Shown here one piece after another: positions 23,119 to 37,900 of a stretch of 64,000 bases of DNA. The DNA lies in the NCBI GenBank assembly GCA_033439795.1, contig JAUTDP010000012.1, forward strand, positions 1,550,001 to 1,614,000. The letters are read 5' to 3'. The position numbers were made by a program, and so were the translations under genes. Each line of letters opens with the position of its first letter. The stretch's first letter is position 1. This stretch comes from Sordaria brevicollis (Eukaryota > Ascomycota > Sordariomycetes > Sordariales > Sordariaceae). Below the pieces are notes generated by a model, which worked only from the letters and a program-made list of their open reading frames with translations, ran no database searches and was not told the DNA's origin.

Positions 23119-26100
23119 AATTCTAATTACCGGAAGAAGAAACTATTATCCTCAATAGGAATAGTATTACTATTTCCTATAGGGGGAACGACAACGACCT
23201 TTCTTATCCGCTTAAGCCTTTTTATTTATAAACTTTACGTAACGAAAGTTAATAATATATATTTTATAGATAAAATCCTTCCGTTCGTTTAAATAATATT
23301 TCTAATAATCCTTTACTAATTCCTTCGTATTTAATATCCCTTCGGTATCCTTCTAATTCTTATATTTGTAATTATAGCCTTTTTATTTAATATAGTATTA
23401 AAATTCTCTATTTACTTATTTATATAATACGACCTTATTAAATTTGTAGCGTTTATTAAATTCCTCGGCCTTTAAATTATTTTAAGAATTTTCAATTAGA
23501 TTAGGGGGTAAGAAAGTTTAATTAAAGGGGTTTTTACCTTTCGGGGTTAATATAAAATAGGCGATTAAAATAATTAAATAAATTTTTATTAACGGAAGTA
23601 ATTTAAATTTATACGCGAAATAACCGACCTTTTAAATTATTTTAAAAGGACTTAATTATTATTAAAAAACCTTACGAAAAGGTCGACTAGGAAGGTAATA
23701 ATTATAATTTAATTTAAAGAATACTTTATCGCCTACTTATATTTAAATTTATTAATAATAAACGTTATAACGTTTTTTCGTATTAATTATAACGAAATTT
23801 ATAATTAATTATACGTCCTATTAAATATAATCGCGGGTAGTAGTATTATTTTAAAATAAATATAATTATTAAATATTATTAGTGGCTATATTTAAAAGTC
23901 CAACGAAATTATAATTAAAGTGGTATTTATAAAGGGATATTTTAATATTATTAATAAACGTATTATTGAAATTCTATTATAAAAATAGAATAATAATTAA
24001 TTAATTATAGTATAATTTATAAATAAAAATATAAAAGTAGATAGCTATTTCTACGGTTTAATTTTTATATTTAATTACGCCGTTATTTAAAATATAATAA
24101 ATAATAATTATAAGTAATTTAATATTTATAATCTTCTATATACTTTTCTAATAATCCGAAATAAATTTTCAATTACGGTTTAATATAATTCTAATTAAAA
24201 AACCCTAATCGGCGAATAATATAATATAAATTATGATAATACCCTATTCTTCGGTAATATACGTAATATATCTGGGAATAAAAAATATACGCTTTGAAAT
24301 TTTATTTATAATAAGTATTAAAGAATTGTAAATTATATAACCGGGTATTTACTATAGCGTATCTTAAACGGAAACCTCTAATAAACCGATTATAAAATTA
24401 AAAGAAATAATATATATAAAGAGTTATTCTTTAATATAAATTAGTTAATAATCGCCTATAGGCGAATTTTAATTAATTTAATTAAATTAATAAATTAGAT
24501 AATATTTAATGTATTATTTAATTTAATAGGTTTTATTTAAGAAGGATACTCCTTATAAATTATAAAATATATAATCGCAGTTGAAATAATATTTCTTATT
24601 ATATATTATATATAGGATATCTTTAATAAATTAATAAGGGATATATAATATTTTAATTCTATTTATTTATATATTATAAATAAAATTATTATATATAAAG
24701 AAAGGATAGCCGGGTTTAGAAAATACTTTACCGTCTTCGGTAACTTACCTATTATTCTTTAAATATTTGAAAATACCTACGAATTTCTTATCCTTTTTAT
24801 AAATTATATAATAATTATCCCTAATTTCATCGGCTATCTACGCTTCCGAAAATATATACTATATATTATTAAAGACGGTAACCTTATTAAAATTAAAATC
24901 GTTAAAAATATCCTACTTAATATAGAATTTATTAAAAATATTAAGAATAAAGTTTAATTTACTAAGGATATAATAGATTTTTAATTTATATTATAATAAA
25001 TAAATAAACGCGTTAATTAAACGCTTATTCGTTTAATTAATCGACGAAATACGGAGTAAAATTTATTTTATAATACCCTTAATAATTAAATAATTAATAA
25101 AAACGATAATTAAATACTTATAAGCGTATAAAAGGGTATAAAGCTTCCTTATTACCCAAATTAAATAAATAATTTCTAATTCGGAAAGGCTATATTTTAT
25201 TTCGACTTTAATTAAAATTTTATTTAAAAATATAATAGGTATAATTTAATTTATTAAAATAAAAGCGCCCTCAACCTATTTATAATCGGGTCGAAAGTAA
25301 AATAATATTCTTTTAAAACCACGCTCGAAAAATCTATTAATTTAAAAAAATATTAATTAAAAGGGATTTAAAAAATAGAAAATTGTAAGATTTCTATAAA
25401 TAGCGTTCTAAATAGTTTCGAACGATTCGATTTCCACGGGGGTAGGCTTAAAGTAAATTTTAGCGTAATAAGTGGTACGTTTAATAAATTTACTATTTTC
25501 TATTTTACTTTATTCTCTATTAATAATTAAGAGGGATATTTTATAGTCCTATAGCGGTTCAATAAATTAAGCGTAGTATATAATTAAATAGCGTAAAAAG
25601 TTAAAATTATTAATATATTATTTTAAAGCCTTTAAATTAAAAGGGAAGGCTAGGTTTTTAAATATTTTGATATAATCCTTCGTAATAAATATACCGAATT
25701 TATCGATGTAGAAACTTAAGAATTTAATATTAAAGTAATTTATATATAATTTTTTAAATAAAAGGACGATATTCTTAAAAACGAATAAAAAGAAAATTGT
25801 ATTGAAATATCATAAATAATTATTAATAATATCGTTAATAATAATTATATTATTAATATAAATCCGGTAATAATCTTTATAATCCTTTAATAATATATTT
25901 ATAAACCTTTATACGTAGGCCGGAATATTCTTAAAACCTATTTATATAATAATTAATTATTTTAATCCCTAATAAATTATTAATGTAAAACGGTCTTAAT
26001 ATTTCTATTATATTTTAAATTAATAAAAAAAAGCGATAATATTAATTATTATAATAATAACCTTACTTTTTATAAATATAATAATTTCTCTTTAAAGTAG

Positions 26101-26155
26101 AAGGGGGTAATTATTTAGAATTATTAAATTATTAAAAATTTGAAGGTTAATAACC
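23119..26155 (-). pseudogene. Element A pol, downstream part: reverse transcriptase end, RNase H, integrase
   Basis: On the minus strand the frame resumes at the element B junction and runs left. The reverse transcriptase active site reads YINNIIIIND, with the catalytic Asp-Asp converted to Asn-Asn (codons at 25849-25854) by RIP. It continues into KNIVLLFKK, FLSFYIDKFGIF and NLAFPFNLKALK, typical of the reverse transcriptase-RNase H part of ascomycete Gypsy elements. Integrase is expected at about 23.7-24.5 kb; only scattered similarity is legible there. Frames are full of TAA/TAG. Confidence 0.75.
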
Positions 26156-26456
26156 TAATACCGGATGGGTATTGTGAAATAATAAGAAAGAATCTTGATT
26201 ATCATAAACGTGTGTAAATTAATAAAGAAAGAAGAAATTAAAAAGAGGGGAGCTCGCAGCGGTCGAAGACCATATACGCTACGAGCGCGGGGCAGACCTA
26301 CTTATATGGGTTAAGCGCGACTACGGTCGCGGTCGCGGTCGAAATAACCGCGTACTAGACTAATGGTCGCTACTAGCCGCGTAGGCCGGCAAGTAAGTAG
26401 GCTATTACGTACTAGTATTTTTAATATATAATATTTATAATACTATTCCGGTATTA
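26156..26456 (-). repeat. Element B left LTR (3' LTR)
   Basis: 301 bp. The left half keeps CA/TG (for example GGGTATTGTGAAATAAT) and the right end is mutated to AT. The GC-rich centre contains repeated CGGTCG units. Confidence 0.95.
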
Positions 26457-29400
26457 AATACCGGGCTTAAAAAGAACTCCTTTATTAATTTTAATAATAA
26501 TTAATTATATATATAATAATCCTATTATCCCTTTATTTTTATAACTTCCTTATACTTTTCTCTTTATTTATTTCCTCCTTAGCCGTAAATTACGTTTAAA
26601 TAATTTGAAAACCACTTTCTTTATTATTTACGCTTTATTCTTTTTTAATAATATACCTCTTAAGCGGTTTTAATATTCTTTAATTAAATCTAAAATATTG
26701 TATATTTCTTCCTTTAGTAATTATTTATTACAATTATAATTATAACCCTTCTATTTTATTAAATACTTCCATTTACCCTTTTTTTTATTTTTGGAATATT
26801 TTAAAATAACCTCTAATTCGTATTCCGTATCTTCCGCGTTCTCCGCATCTTCATTTCCTTAATTTTAATTATTTATTATAAAATTAAAGGGTAGCGGGGT
26901 GCGATTAAACGGGTCTTTATTAAGGGCAATTCCCTTTAATTATATAACCGATACGATTAAATAAATACTTATTATTTTAGGAAGTAATTCCAAATAATAA
27001 ATTAATTTACCGATATGTTTAAGGATCGTAAAAGGTTTAACGCGTTATTGAAAGAATTTTTATAAAGGACGGCCGGGTAAATAATAGCCTTTATATAATT
27101 TTAAAAAAATTTTATCGCTAATTTCGAATTTATATTATTTATAATTATTATTATACCGTTTTTTAACGGCGGTTATTGTAAAAGTTATTACTAATTATAT
27201 ATCTTCTTAAAAATTATTTCGAAATATTACGAAATCCGGGGTTTCTATTTTTATTCTACTTTTAATAATAATATCGAGAAATCCTAAAAGTCTAAATCTA
27301 AAAAATTGTTCGTAAAAGGACGATTTAATCGAATCGGAATATACGCTATTTATATTCTATTATAAATTAAATAATACTTCTATTTAATTAAATTCAGATT
27401 TTATAAAATAGTAATACCGGATTATAATTTTAATATTTTAATTCCGATATTCTATTATACTATTACCCTATAAATAATACGCAATAATTATTAATAATTT
27501 AATATTCAAGGCTTACTATATCCCTTTCTAAATACGGGAAGTAAATTTTCAATTGCGGTTAGAAATAATAGTTTATAGAAGACCCTAATCCCCTAAAATA
27601 AATTCTTTAATTAAAATTTTACCCTAATCCTCTACTATATAAATATAATAATTAAAAATAAATTTAATATATTTAAACGAATAGTATAATATTAGTATAA
27701 AAATATTGAAAAAATCGAATCTTAGAATATATTAAAATATTCCTAAAATTACCACCTTTAATAAATCCGTAATAAAATCGATTATAATTATTCTTATAAA
27801 TTATATATATTCGGGATTAATTAATTAATAATCCCCGATAATTATTTTTTTATCGGTATAATTTAATTAATATACCGGGTAATATTATATATAATTTTTA
27901 ATAGTTTACGTTTTCTTTATAATAATATATTCTTTAAAATCCTATATTATATAATCTCTATTAAAATAATACTTCTTATTGTAAACGGCGTTTAAAATAA
28001 TTATAATTATAGAACGCAATACGTATAAACGCTTTATTTTATCTATATTAATATTATATAACAATCCGTCTATAATTTCGAAGGGGTATTTAATATAGGA
28101 AATAACGTTATCGACTTCGGTAGCACTTAAATAATTTTTAAATTCCTCTATAATTAGCGTAAATTTAATATCCTTTAAATAATTATTAATAAATCCCCTT
28201 TTTATAACTTTATTTATTTAAGCTTTTAATTTAACGAAGAAATATAATACAAATTAAATATCGTCCAAAATAGGAACTTCGTTACTATAACCCTTTTCGT
28301 CTCCCTTAATTAATAACCTATTTAAAATATCGGGTACAAAATTGAACTTTCCCACGATATAATAAACTTTAAAATCGTACTATAATAAATAAATTAACGT
28401 ATTAATTAATTTACAATTCCCCTTATCCGTAAATAATATATCGAAAATCGTCTATTTATAAATACCTTCAATAATTATATAATTGGTAAGAATAATAATT
28501 AAAAAATTATAAAAATATAATAACGTCTTTAATTTTTTAATTATTTAAATTAAATATATTACTTCTATTTTAAAAGGACCGTATTGTATTTCTACTTTAT
28601 TTAGAACCTTATTCAAAAATATAATAAAGAGTATTTAATTCGCTAGAATCGGAACGCTAAATACCTAAGTATAACCGTCCCGTACGTAGAATAATATTAC
28701 TCCGTAACTTTATTTGAAGGAGGCGTTAATTTATAAAAACGCTTATTTATTTAAATCCAAATAATATAATTTTATATCCTTATAAATAACCTTCTAAATT
28801 ATTTTAAACGCTTTTAATTCTTTTTCGGTAGGTTCGTAAATAATCTTCGCGTAATAATTAATTCGCTTCGTTAAATTATTTAATATAATAGCGTTTAATT
28901 TCCTACCCTCTATTAATAATATAATTTTATAATTTTAAAGGGGTTTGGATAATTTACTATAATATAAAAGGAAGTAACGAATAAAGCTTAATCCCTTAAT
29001 ATACCTTTTTAACGCCTTTAAAATATTCGGGAATTTAAAATTCTTAAAGCCTCCAACCGTTCTTTAAATATAAAAAGACCTAAAGCGTCTACTTTAAATC
29101 TAAATAATTTAATATTCGGGTATATAATATAAAATATCTTTAATAATAAAGCGATATTTTTAAATATAAATAAATCGAAGATTTATTATAGGTATTTTAA
29201 ATAATCCTCGGCGTTATCCGAGAAAATAATAATATCGTCGATAAAAGCCCGGTAAAATTCCGAAAATACTATTAAAAATCTATTTATAAATTGTTATATA
29301 AATATTAATAAATTTTAATAATTTATAAGAACGACGTTTAATTACTTTAATCCTCGAAAGCTAATTAAAATAAATTTATTTCTATAGGGTAGTTAAACGC

Positions 29401-32400
29401 CGAATTAATAAAAAAAGGCCGTAGTATTAATAATAATAATAAAACGCTTACCCTTTAAGGAGGTTATTACTTCGGATTATAACGGTAAAAGATAATTATT
29501 TAATATTATAATTTTATTTAAAGCCTTTAAATCGATAACTACTCTTCCTTTTTATTACCCTTTAATAATCCTTTAAACGACGAAGATAAAATATACAAAT
29601 AAGGTAATTCGGTTAACCCAATCTATTTTACCTTATTAATATAGGGTATCGAAAATTTAATCAAATATTTTATAATTTTTCTTATTTAAAGGGTAAAACC
29701 TTAATCGGATACGCTAATTTTACTATTTATCTATTAAAGGAATCTATATTATATTTTCTTCCGTTATATCGATAATACTTCTTTCCTCTTATAAAAATAA
29801 GTAATCGTTGATAATACGTTTAATATTATTAATTATTACTAAATCCTTAATGTAAATATAAATACCCTTATATATTTCTTCGGGGAAGTTAATCGACGTT
29901 TTTAATCCTAATATTAAATATTTTTCTATAACTTTAAATTTTAATTCGTTTTCTTATTCGTCTTTATAAAAAAGGCGCTTCTATCCGCCTAGGATTTACG
30001 TAGCGTCGATTTCGCCGTTTAAGAGCTTTATAATTTCCTAAACTATATTCTCGTCTTCTACTAATAATTTATTAAAAATCTATTCGTCCGTTATATTTTT
30101 AATATATTTATATTTACCGGTAGGGTTACTTTTTTAAATAACGTTATATATTATAACCTTAGGTATATTGAATTCCCTATTTAATAAGGCGGGGTATATA
30201 TTTTAATTATAAAATATTATTTCGTTAATTATCTACCTTATTAAAATTAAATATCCGCTATTAATAGCTTTTAAAATCGTATTTATTTTAAAACGCTTAA
30301 AAATAATAATTATATTATTAGTATTATTATTAACGAATATAACCGCGGGGGATATAACGTTTACTATTACGTTAATAATTATAGGATAGTAGGAATTTAA
30401 TATAAAATTCCTTCCCTTTAATAATAATTTATACAAAATAAGAATATACTTAGATTAACCTAATAGTAAAGTAGTTTTCCTAATAATAATAATGCAACGT
30501 ATATATAGCTTCGAATTAATTTATATTACGAAATCGATAATAAAATCGTTAAAAATTTTAGAATATAATAATTTCGGTCTTATAATCCGTATTAGCCGCG
30601 TACGTATATAAAAAATTATTACCGAATAAGACGTTAGGCTTTAATTTATTAATAATTTAACCGCCTTTAATAAACTTTAATATTAAAGGATTATTATCTT
30701 TATTAACGCTTTCTAAATAAATCTTAAACGTAATTTATTTTAAAATATTCACCGATTTATTATTTACTCCTTTTATTTTAACCTTCCTTATTTCTACTTC
30801 GTATTCTAAAATTTAAAAGAAAGTTCTACCGATTAATATACGACCTATACTGGGGTCTATATATACTTCGATTAAATCGCTCTCCAAAATAACCCTAATA
30901 TTAATACGTATATAAGTATAATTTAATAATAAATTATTATTTATATCTACCATTAATTAATAATTAATTTCTCGAATAATAATAGGAATGTTAATACGAA
31001 TAGGGGCCGGTATTATTTAATATATTAAAATAAGCTCTTCTCTTTTTAAATAGCTTTTAAAAGCGAATTTATATTATTTAATATATTTAAATAATTCGTT
31101 ACGGGATATATAACGTTTTTTACAATATCCGTATATATATTATTCTAATATTAATGGGGAAAGCGTACGAAATTTTTCGGCTTTAATTACTAAAGGGGAC
31201 GGGTATCGCTTTATATATTTAATTTTATAATTAAATTTAATAAATTTCTAATATTTTTAATACTTTTTATTTACTTTTATAATTAAATAACCGGGGATTT
31301 CGTCTACTTCGGAATCGGATATTAAATTCTCTTCCTTAATATAATAAATTCGCTCGTATATTCTTCAATCGTAAATTAAATCGTAATTGCAATTTCGATT
31401 ACGGCTCCGGTCGCGGGTATTATCGCAATTATTATCGCAATTATTATTACGGTTACTATTTCGACTTCGGTTATATATATAATTAGCGGAGGATTAATTT
31501 TCTTACGTAATATAATTATTTAATTAGTAATTATTTAAATAACGGCTGCCCGAACGTTATAAACGGTTATTTAACCGACCGGTACGTAAATTATTATTAA
31601 ATATACGAATTTCTTTATTAACCGCCGAAATTAAAATAGCGCACACTTTAATAATAACGTATATATAATCTTTAAAAGTTTCTTCTTTAACGGGGGTGCG
31701 TACGTATTATTATATTTAAAGATCTAAATTAAATTAAATTTATATTATAACGCCGTACCAATTTCTATTATCCTTAATAAAAGTATTTATAATTTTAGTA
31801 TACCTTATTTACCGCTATATATAAATAATAAAAGAATTAGGGTTTTTTAGGATTTTATAAAAATAAAACCGGCTATAAAAGAACTTCTAAATAATAATAA
31901 TAGAATTTAGGGTAAATTGTTTAATAAATTAATTAAATAAATAATAAATACCGCCCATTCTCTATTCTATCTTTTCTTTATTATTTACTTTAATTGTCTA
32001 TTAAACTAAATTTAATCCCGCTAAATATAAAACGAATAATTAAGAAAGCTATTAATTCATTTTACTTTTAGCCTATCGTTAAAATAATAATTCGAAGAAT
32101 AATAATATCTTTTCGCAAAATATATATATATTAATATATATAATATTTTTACCGTTGTTAATTATTTTAACGTCTTTAGGATCCTCTTTGTTTAAATTAA
32201 ATATACCGATCTCTTCGCGCTCAATTTTCTTAAAACTATCGTTACTATTATAATTATATCCTTTATCCTCGTTATTTAAATTTCCGCTAAACGGGGCGCC
32301 TCCTCCGCCTTTACCCCTACTTCTACTTCCTAAATTATAAAGGGGGTTTAAAGGAATAAAAGGGTTATATAAAGTATAATATAATCGACCTCCTCTATAT

Positions 32401-34632
32401 TTATTATTACTATTATTAGAATAATTATTATTATCGTTTAATAATATATTATTTCTTCCGTAACTTCCGTTACCGTTATAATTAAACTCTTCATCCCCTA
32501 ATATTTATTTATTAAATATAAATTTAAGGATAATTATAAATTTACCTTAAATACTATTATAGGGCGTAAGTAGCCGACCGGCCGGAATTTAATTAAATAT
32601 ATAATAATTAGCGGCTAATTTAGGAATTTAGAATTAATAAAATATTTAAAAATAATTATTAGGGTTTATTAATAGGGCTATATTTTTTTTATAGGGGGTT
32701 CGGAGCGCGATATATTAGGATACGACGTGTAAAGCGGATTTTATAATACTAAAAGGGTTAAATAATTATAGTCAAAAGTATAATTGTAAAGAATAATAAT
32801 TATTTTAAATTTCTATATTTATTTTCGAAAAGGATCACTAAGGGATAAAACGGTCTAAAGTTCTATAATTACTTTATTTACTAATTCCGTAATAATAATA
32901 TAATTCTTTAATTATTCGTTTATAATCGATTCGATTCATCCGAAGATATTTTCTTTTAATTTAATTAATTTCTTTATAGCCCGCGGGGCGCCGGGTACTT
33001 TATCCTTATCTTTAGACTAAATTTTAATAAAATTAAGTAAAATAAATAAATTATTAAATAATCCTTTAAATACGTCCTTACGAATCTCCTTAATAATTTA
33101 GGTATATACCGTATTAATTTATATTATAACGTTTTCTATAATTATCTTTATAGTAATTTTTTACTATTTAATTAAATTTTTAAGGGTATTATTAATAAAA
33201 ACTCTAATATTTTAAAATATTCGATTTACGGTATTATTAATTTAAATTTAGGTATTCGCTAAATACTTATTTAAAATATAATTAAAATCTTTATTAATTT
33301 TATTCTTTAAAGTAGTATTAAAGGCTTTTACGCTTTTTTAAACCTTCTCGATTAGAATATTCATTTTAAAAGTATAATTAATCAATATTTTCTCTATTTA
33401 TTTATAATCCTTTTTAAAAGTATTCTAAAAGGTATAGGTTTATAAAGAAATTTCGTTGAAGACGGCATCGATTTATTAATCGAATTTAATATCCAAATAT
33501 AAAACAAATTCTTTATTTATACCCAATTTCTCGGAGCGCGCTGGGAGAAATTTATTGGGGTTATAAATAAGTAAATTTATAGTACGTAAATCGCGACTTT
33601 AATACGTTAAGGAATTTAAATCCTTTTAATAATATTGCGGTAGGGTATTTTATTAAAATTAATCTTATATAGTCGATGCTTAATAATTCGTTATAATTAA
33701 CGTAAATAGTTCGGGTTGCCTTTTCTTTTAAAGGGAGAATTCGTATTTAAATTAATTTATTAATAAATATCGGGTTTTTTATCGGAGGCTAGTAATATAA
33801 GGGTTATAATATATCGCGGGAGGCCGTTTAATAATATAGGACTTAATTTCGTATAATTTAATTTCGCTTTCGATATAATTAAAGATATTATTTTAAATAT
33901 ACGAAGTATCTTCGAAATATATATAATCGAAATAAATTTAACGGTTAATAGGGGGGTTAGAATTAACCTCCGAAATAGGCTAAATATTATAATTATTATT
34001 AATAGGGATATTAGAATCGATATATAATCCGGGTATAATATTAAATTTATTTTTATTTAACCGGTTTAAAATATATTTTAATAAATATAAATTAAAGTAT
34101 TAATTTTACGACGATAATAACCGGTATAAAGAAATATATAATTAAAAATTAGATTAATTTTAAATACTATTACGTATTTAAATTTAGTAATAAGGGAAAC
34201 TTTTTATATTTAACGATTTTTTACTAAGATCCGGGTAATAATAATACGGGTATTTAAATTCGCTATATTAAGGGGTAGAGGAAGGGATTTTATAATTATT
34301 TAAATTCGCTATAAAATTAATAAATATCTTCGAAATTACCTAAATTCGCTATAAAGAGTGCAAAATTACGTACTTAAATTTAATAATTAAAGAGAATAAT
34401 AATTAAAAGGTATTAATTAAATAAATAATATATAAATTAGGGAAAGAGAGGGGGTTTTTATAATTATAAGAGTATTTAAATTCGTTTTACGTACTTTATT
34501 CGGGATATTTCCTACTCTTGCGAAAAAAGCGGTCGCGTACGCGACGTCGATAAAGCTGCCTTAATTACAACCGTTTAGCGATAATAGTTTAATATAATTT
34601 AAATCGAAGTAATCTTAATTATAGTTATTATT
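26457..34632 (-). pseudogene. Element B gag-pol, RIP-degraded
   Basis: Coding runs right to left. Gag should occupy about 31.9-34.5 kb. A protease-like stretch near 30,800-30,960 reads IDPSIGRILIGRTF followed by LEYEVE, then GVNNKSV and LKPNVLFGNNFLY, resembling the DTGCG/LIGND-type retropepsin of ascomycete Gypsy elements. Next comes a stretch at 30,436-30,233 (FVNNNTNNIIIIFKRFKI). The reverse transcriptase motif is FIDDIIIFSDNAEDYLKYL with its Asp-Asp intact (29234-29239). RNase H and integrase follow to the left, down to about 26.9 kb. Nearly all interruptions are TAA/TAG. Confidence 0.78.
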
Positions 34633-34933
34633 TAATACCGGATAAGTATTATAAAGTAATAAGAAAGAATTTTAATTATTATAAACGTATATAAATTAAT
34701 AAAGAAAGAAGAAATTAGAAAGAGGGGAGCTCGCAACGGTCGAAAACTATATACGCTGCGAGCGCGGGGCAGACCCACTTATGTAGGTCAGGCGCGACCA
34801 CGGTCGCAGTCGCGGTCGAAATGACCGCGTACTAAACTAGCGGTCGCTACCAGCCGCGCAGGCCGGCAAGTAAGCAGGCTATCACGTACCAGCATCTCTA
34901 ACATGTAATATTTGCGATACCATTCCGGTATTA
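34633..34933 (-). repeat. Element B right LTR (5' LTR)
   Basis: 301 bp, partner of 26156-26456. The left half is RIP-mutated and the right half spared (GCAGGCTATCACGTACCAGC, ACATGTAATATTTGCG). Confidence 0.95.
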
Positions 34934-34938
34934 TAACC

Positions 34939-37900
34939 GGTCGGCTTTTTAATTTTATTCGAATTTTTTATTAAATTATAAAAATTAGATAGGCGAATAG
35001 CGTAATATATTTAACCCAATTCATTTTACTTTATTTATAAAGAGCATTAAAAATTTCGTTTATAATTACTTAATCCTTTTTATTTAATAAGTAAAAACGT
35101 ACGGTTATTTTATAATTTTATTAATTATTAATTAAAAGAATTTTTATTATATTTTCTTCGGGTATATTTATTAATCCGCCCTCCTTCTATAAATCGGGGA
35201 ATTTATTAATAAATTTTTTAAGGGTTGCGGCGATTTTTTTACTATTAGTATAAATATAAATTCCCTCCTTTATAATAATTTCGGAAACCTTTTCGTTTAT
35301 ATAAATCCCTAATATAAATTATTTTTTAAAAGTTTTAAATTAAACGTCGGAGGTTGGAGCCTTTATTTTACTACCTTCGGTAATAATTGTAAATTTTATA
35401 TCGGGTACTAAATCGAATTCGACGTTAATAAAGACGGTATAATTATCGGTAATAATTTTAATTATTTCGGATATTAATAAAATTAGATTATTTTCTATAA
35501 TATTGAAAATTTCTATAGCGATTACTATTTTATAAATATCGGCCTATAAGGTAGAAAAATATTCGTTTACTTTATTTTTAATAATTATTCCGATACGGTA
35601 TTTATATTAAAGAATAAACGAATTAATCGAAAAAATTTTTATAAAAGCGACGCGTAGGGTATATATATCGACGATTATATTAGTAATAATTTCGTAATTC
35701 GAAGTAAATAAAAAACTTCTATTTTTAAAGAATAATTTATAAAAGATAAGGATTATACGTTCTTTACCTAATTAAAGAATAACTTTTTTTAATAAAATTA
35801 CCTTTTTAATATAAAAACCGGAATCCTTTAATACTTCGAAAATAATATTAAAATTATTTTAAGGAAGTAAAACTTCGGTAGTTCGGTTATTTATATAAAT
35901 TTAACGTAAATAAAAAAATAAATTAGCGAATAAAAAATTTAATTCGAATTTATTTATTATTTATCCGGCGGCGACGGTTTTTAATAATATTATATTACCC
36001 TTATAATCCTTTTTTAAAAAGTAGAAGGTAAACGTTATTTATTCCGTAAATTTAATAGTTTTTCCTCCTATTCTTTTAATTTTAATCGAATAATTTATTA
36101 ATATAGAATATTCTATTATTTATAAAAAGGCGCGATTAATAATAATTTTGCCGGCTCTAAAATTAATATAAATTTTTACGTTTAGGGAAGCGGGGGAAAT
36201 TTTAATTAAAATTCGTAAATAGGTAAAACCAAATAGAAATCCCTTATTTAATTTTCCCTCTTCGTATAATTAAATTTATTTAATTGGAAGAATATTAATA
36301 TAATAGGCTATATTAAATTTATTAAAGGAAGGTCCTTAATAAATATCGAAATATATAAATAATAAATTATAAAATAAGAAAATTTCTTTATATTTACCGT
36401 ATTTATATTAATAAAAGTCTAAGGGTAATATTATCTTAATAGTAGATTACTTAATATATTTATAACCTTTTATATATCGACGTTTAATAAATACCGAATT
36501 AAACTCCTTTAAATATTTAAAATAAATTAATTCGCTATTATATATATAATAAACGTTAATTTCTAAATTATTACTATTATTATTATTCGAATCGTTAATA
36601 CAATTAACGACGTCGGTATCCGTACCGTCCTTTTTATTTATATTTAAATTTAAAGTAATATAATAAGCGCGCTCCCTATCTTCTTTATTTCTATTACGAT
36701 TACTGCTCTTCTAAGAATTTTAATTTCTATTATTATTATAATTATAATCGTTATCGTAATTACCGGAGCGATTATTTATATAATTATTTCTACGATCGCT
36801 AGAACGATTAGAATTATAATTATTAGTACGGTTACCGCCGAAATCGTTAATACAATTATTATAATTAAAAGGTACGGTATTACTAATTAATAATTTATTA
36901 AAGGACGAGCCGGATTTAATATAAAAACATTTATTTTACGTATATATTACGAATATTTTATAAATATTTTCGAAAGTAATAAAATAGTAGCGTATTTTTC
37001 CTTTAATTAAGGGTGTAAGGATAATAATTTTAATATTAAAGCTTATTATTAATTAAATTTAAATTATAATTCTATATTAATTATTATTATATTTAAAAAA
37101 GATATTTATAATATAAACCTAATAAATCTTTTTTATAATAAATAACGTTAAAATATTATTATCCTTAATAATATACTTTAAAAGTAAATATCCCTCGCTA
37201 AATTTATAAATAGTAATAGCGGAATTAGGGTAGAATCGTTTAATTAAAGCGGATATAAATTTATAAATATTATTATAGAATTTAATATATTCTTTAAAGG
37301 TAATTTAATTATATTATTATAATTTTACGGCTCTTTATAGGAAAGAAGGCTAAAAACGGGTAAGTTATTTAATATAAGCATCGTAAATTTTCTTATCCTT
37401 AAAGAAAATTAAAATAATATTGTAGAATATAATTAAATTAGTATAAATAATATCTTTTTTTATCGTTAATTATATTTATATTATTAGGGTTTAAATAAAA
37501 CGGATTAAAAACACCGATATCGTCTTTCTTAATCTTATTTAATTTAATATTTAAATCGGAATTGGAATTAAAATTTAAAGAATTATTAAATTTAATAAAT
37601 TTTTTAAATTTAAATTTAAATCCGGCCTTAATTTTAGGGAATTTATAATAGATAGTATAATTAAATTAATCCTCCGAATTAAAGTTTAATGAATTAGAGG
37701 AATTATATCTACGGTTTTTAAAATAATAGTAATGTATTTTGTATAAAGTACGATATTTTTTATAATCGGATTCGTTATCGGATTTTTTATATTTCTTATA
37801 GGAAATAGCTTAAAGTTTATAATATTTTTTTATAATCGGATTCGCTATTAGATTTATTGTATTTATAAAGAATAATTCGATTTTTATAATATTTTTTATA

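Larger units (their letters stand above)
26156..34933 (-). mobile_element. Element B: Ty3/Gypsy retrotransposon nested in element A
   Basis: 301-bp LTRs lie at 26156-26456 and 34633-34933, beginning TAATACCGG and ending CCGGTATTA (a 9-bp inverted pair). The target duplication is TAACC at 26151-26155 and 34934-34938. Total length is 8,778 bp. It sits within the reverse transcriptase frame of element A, in the same minus orientation; removing it with one TAACC rejoins that frame. It is therefore younger than A. The interior is RIP-saturated. Confidence 0.94.
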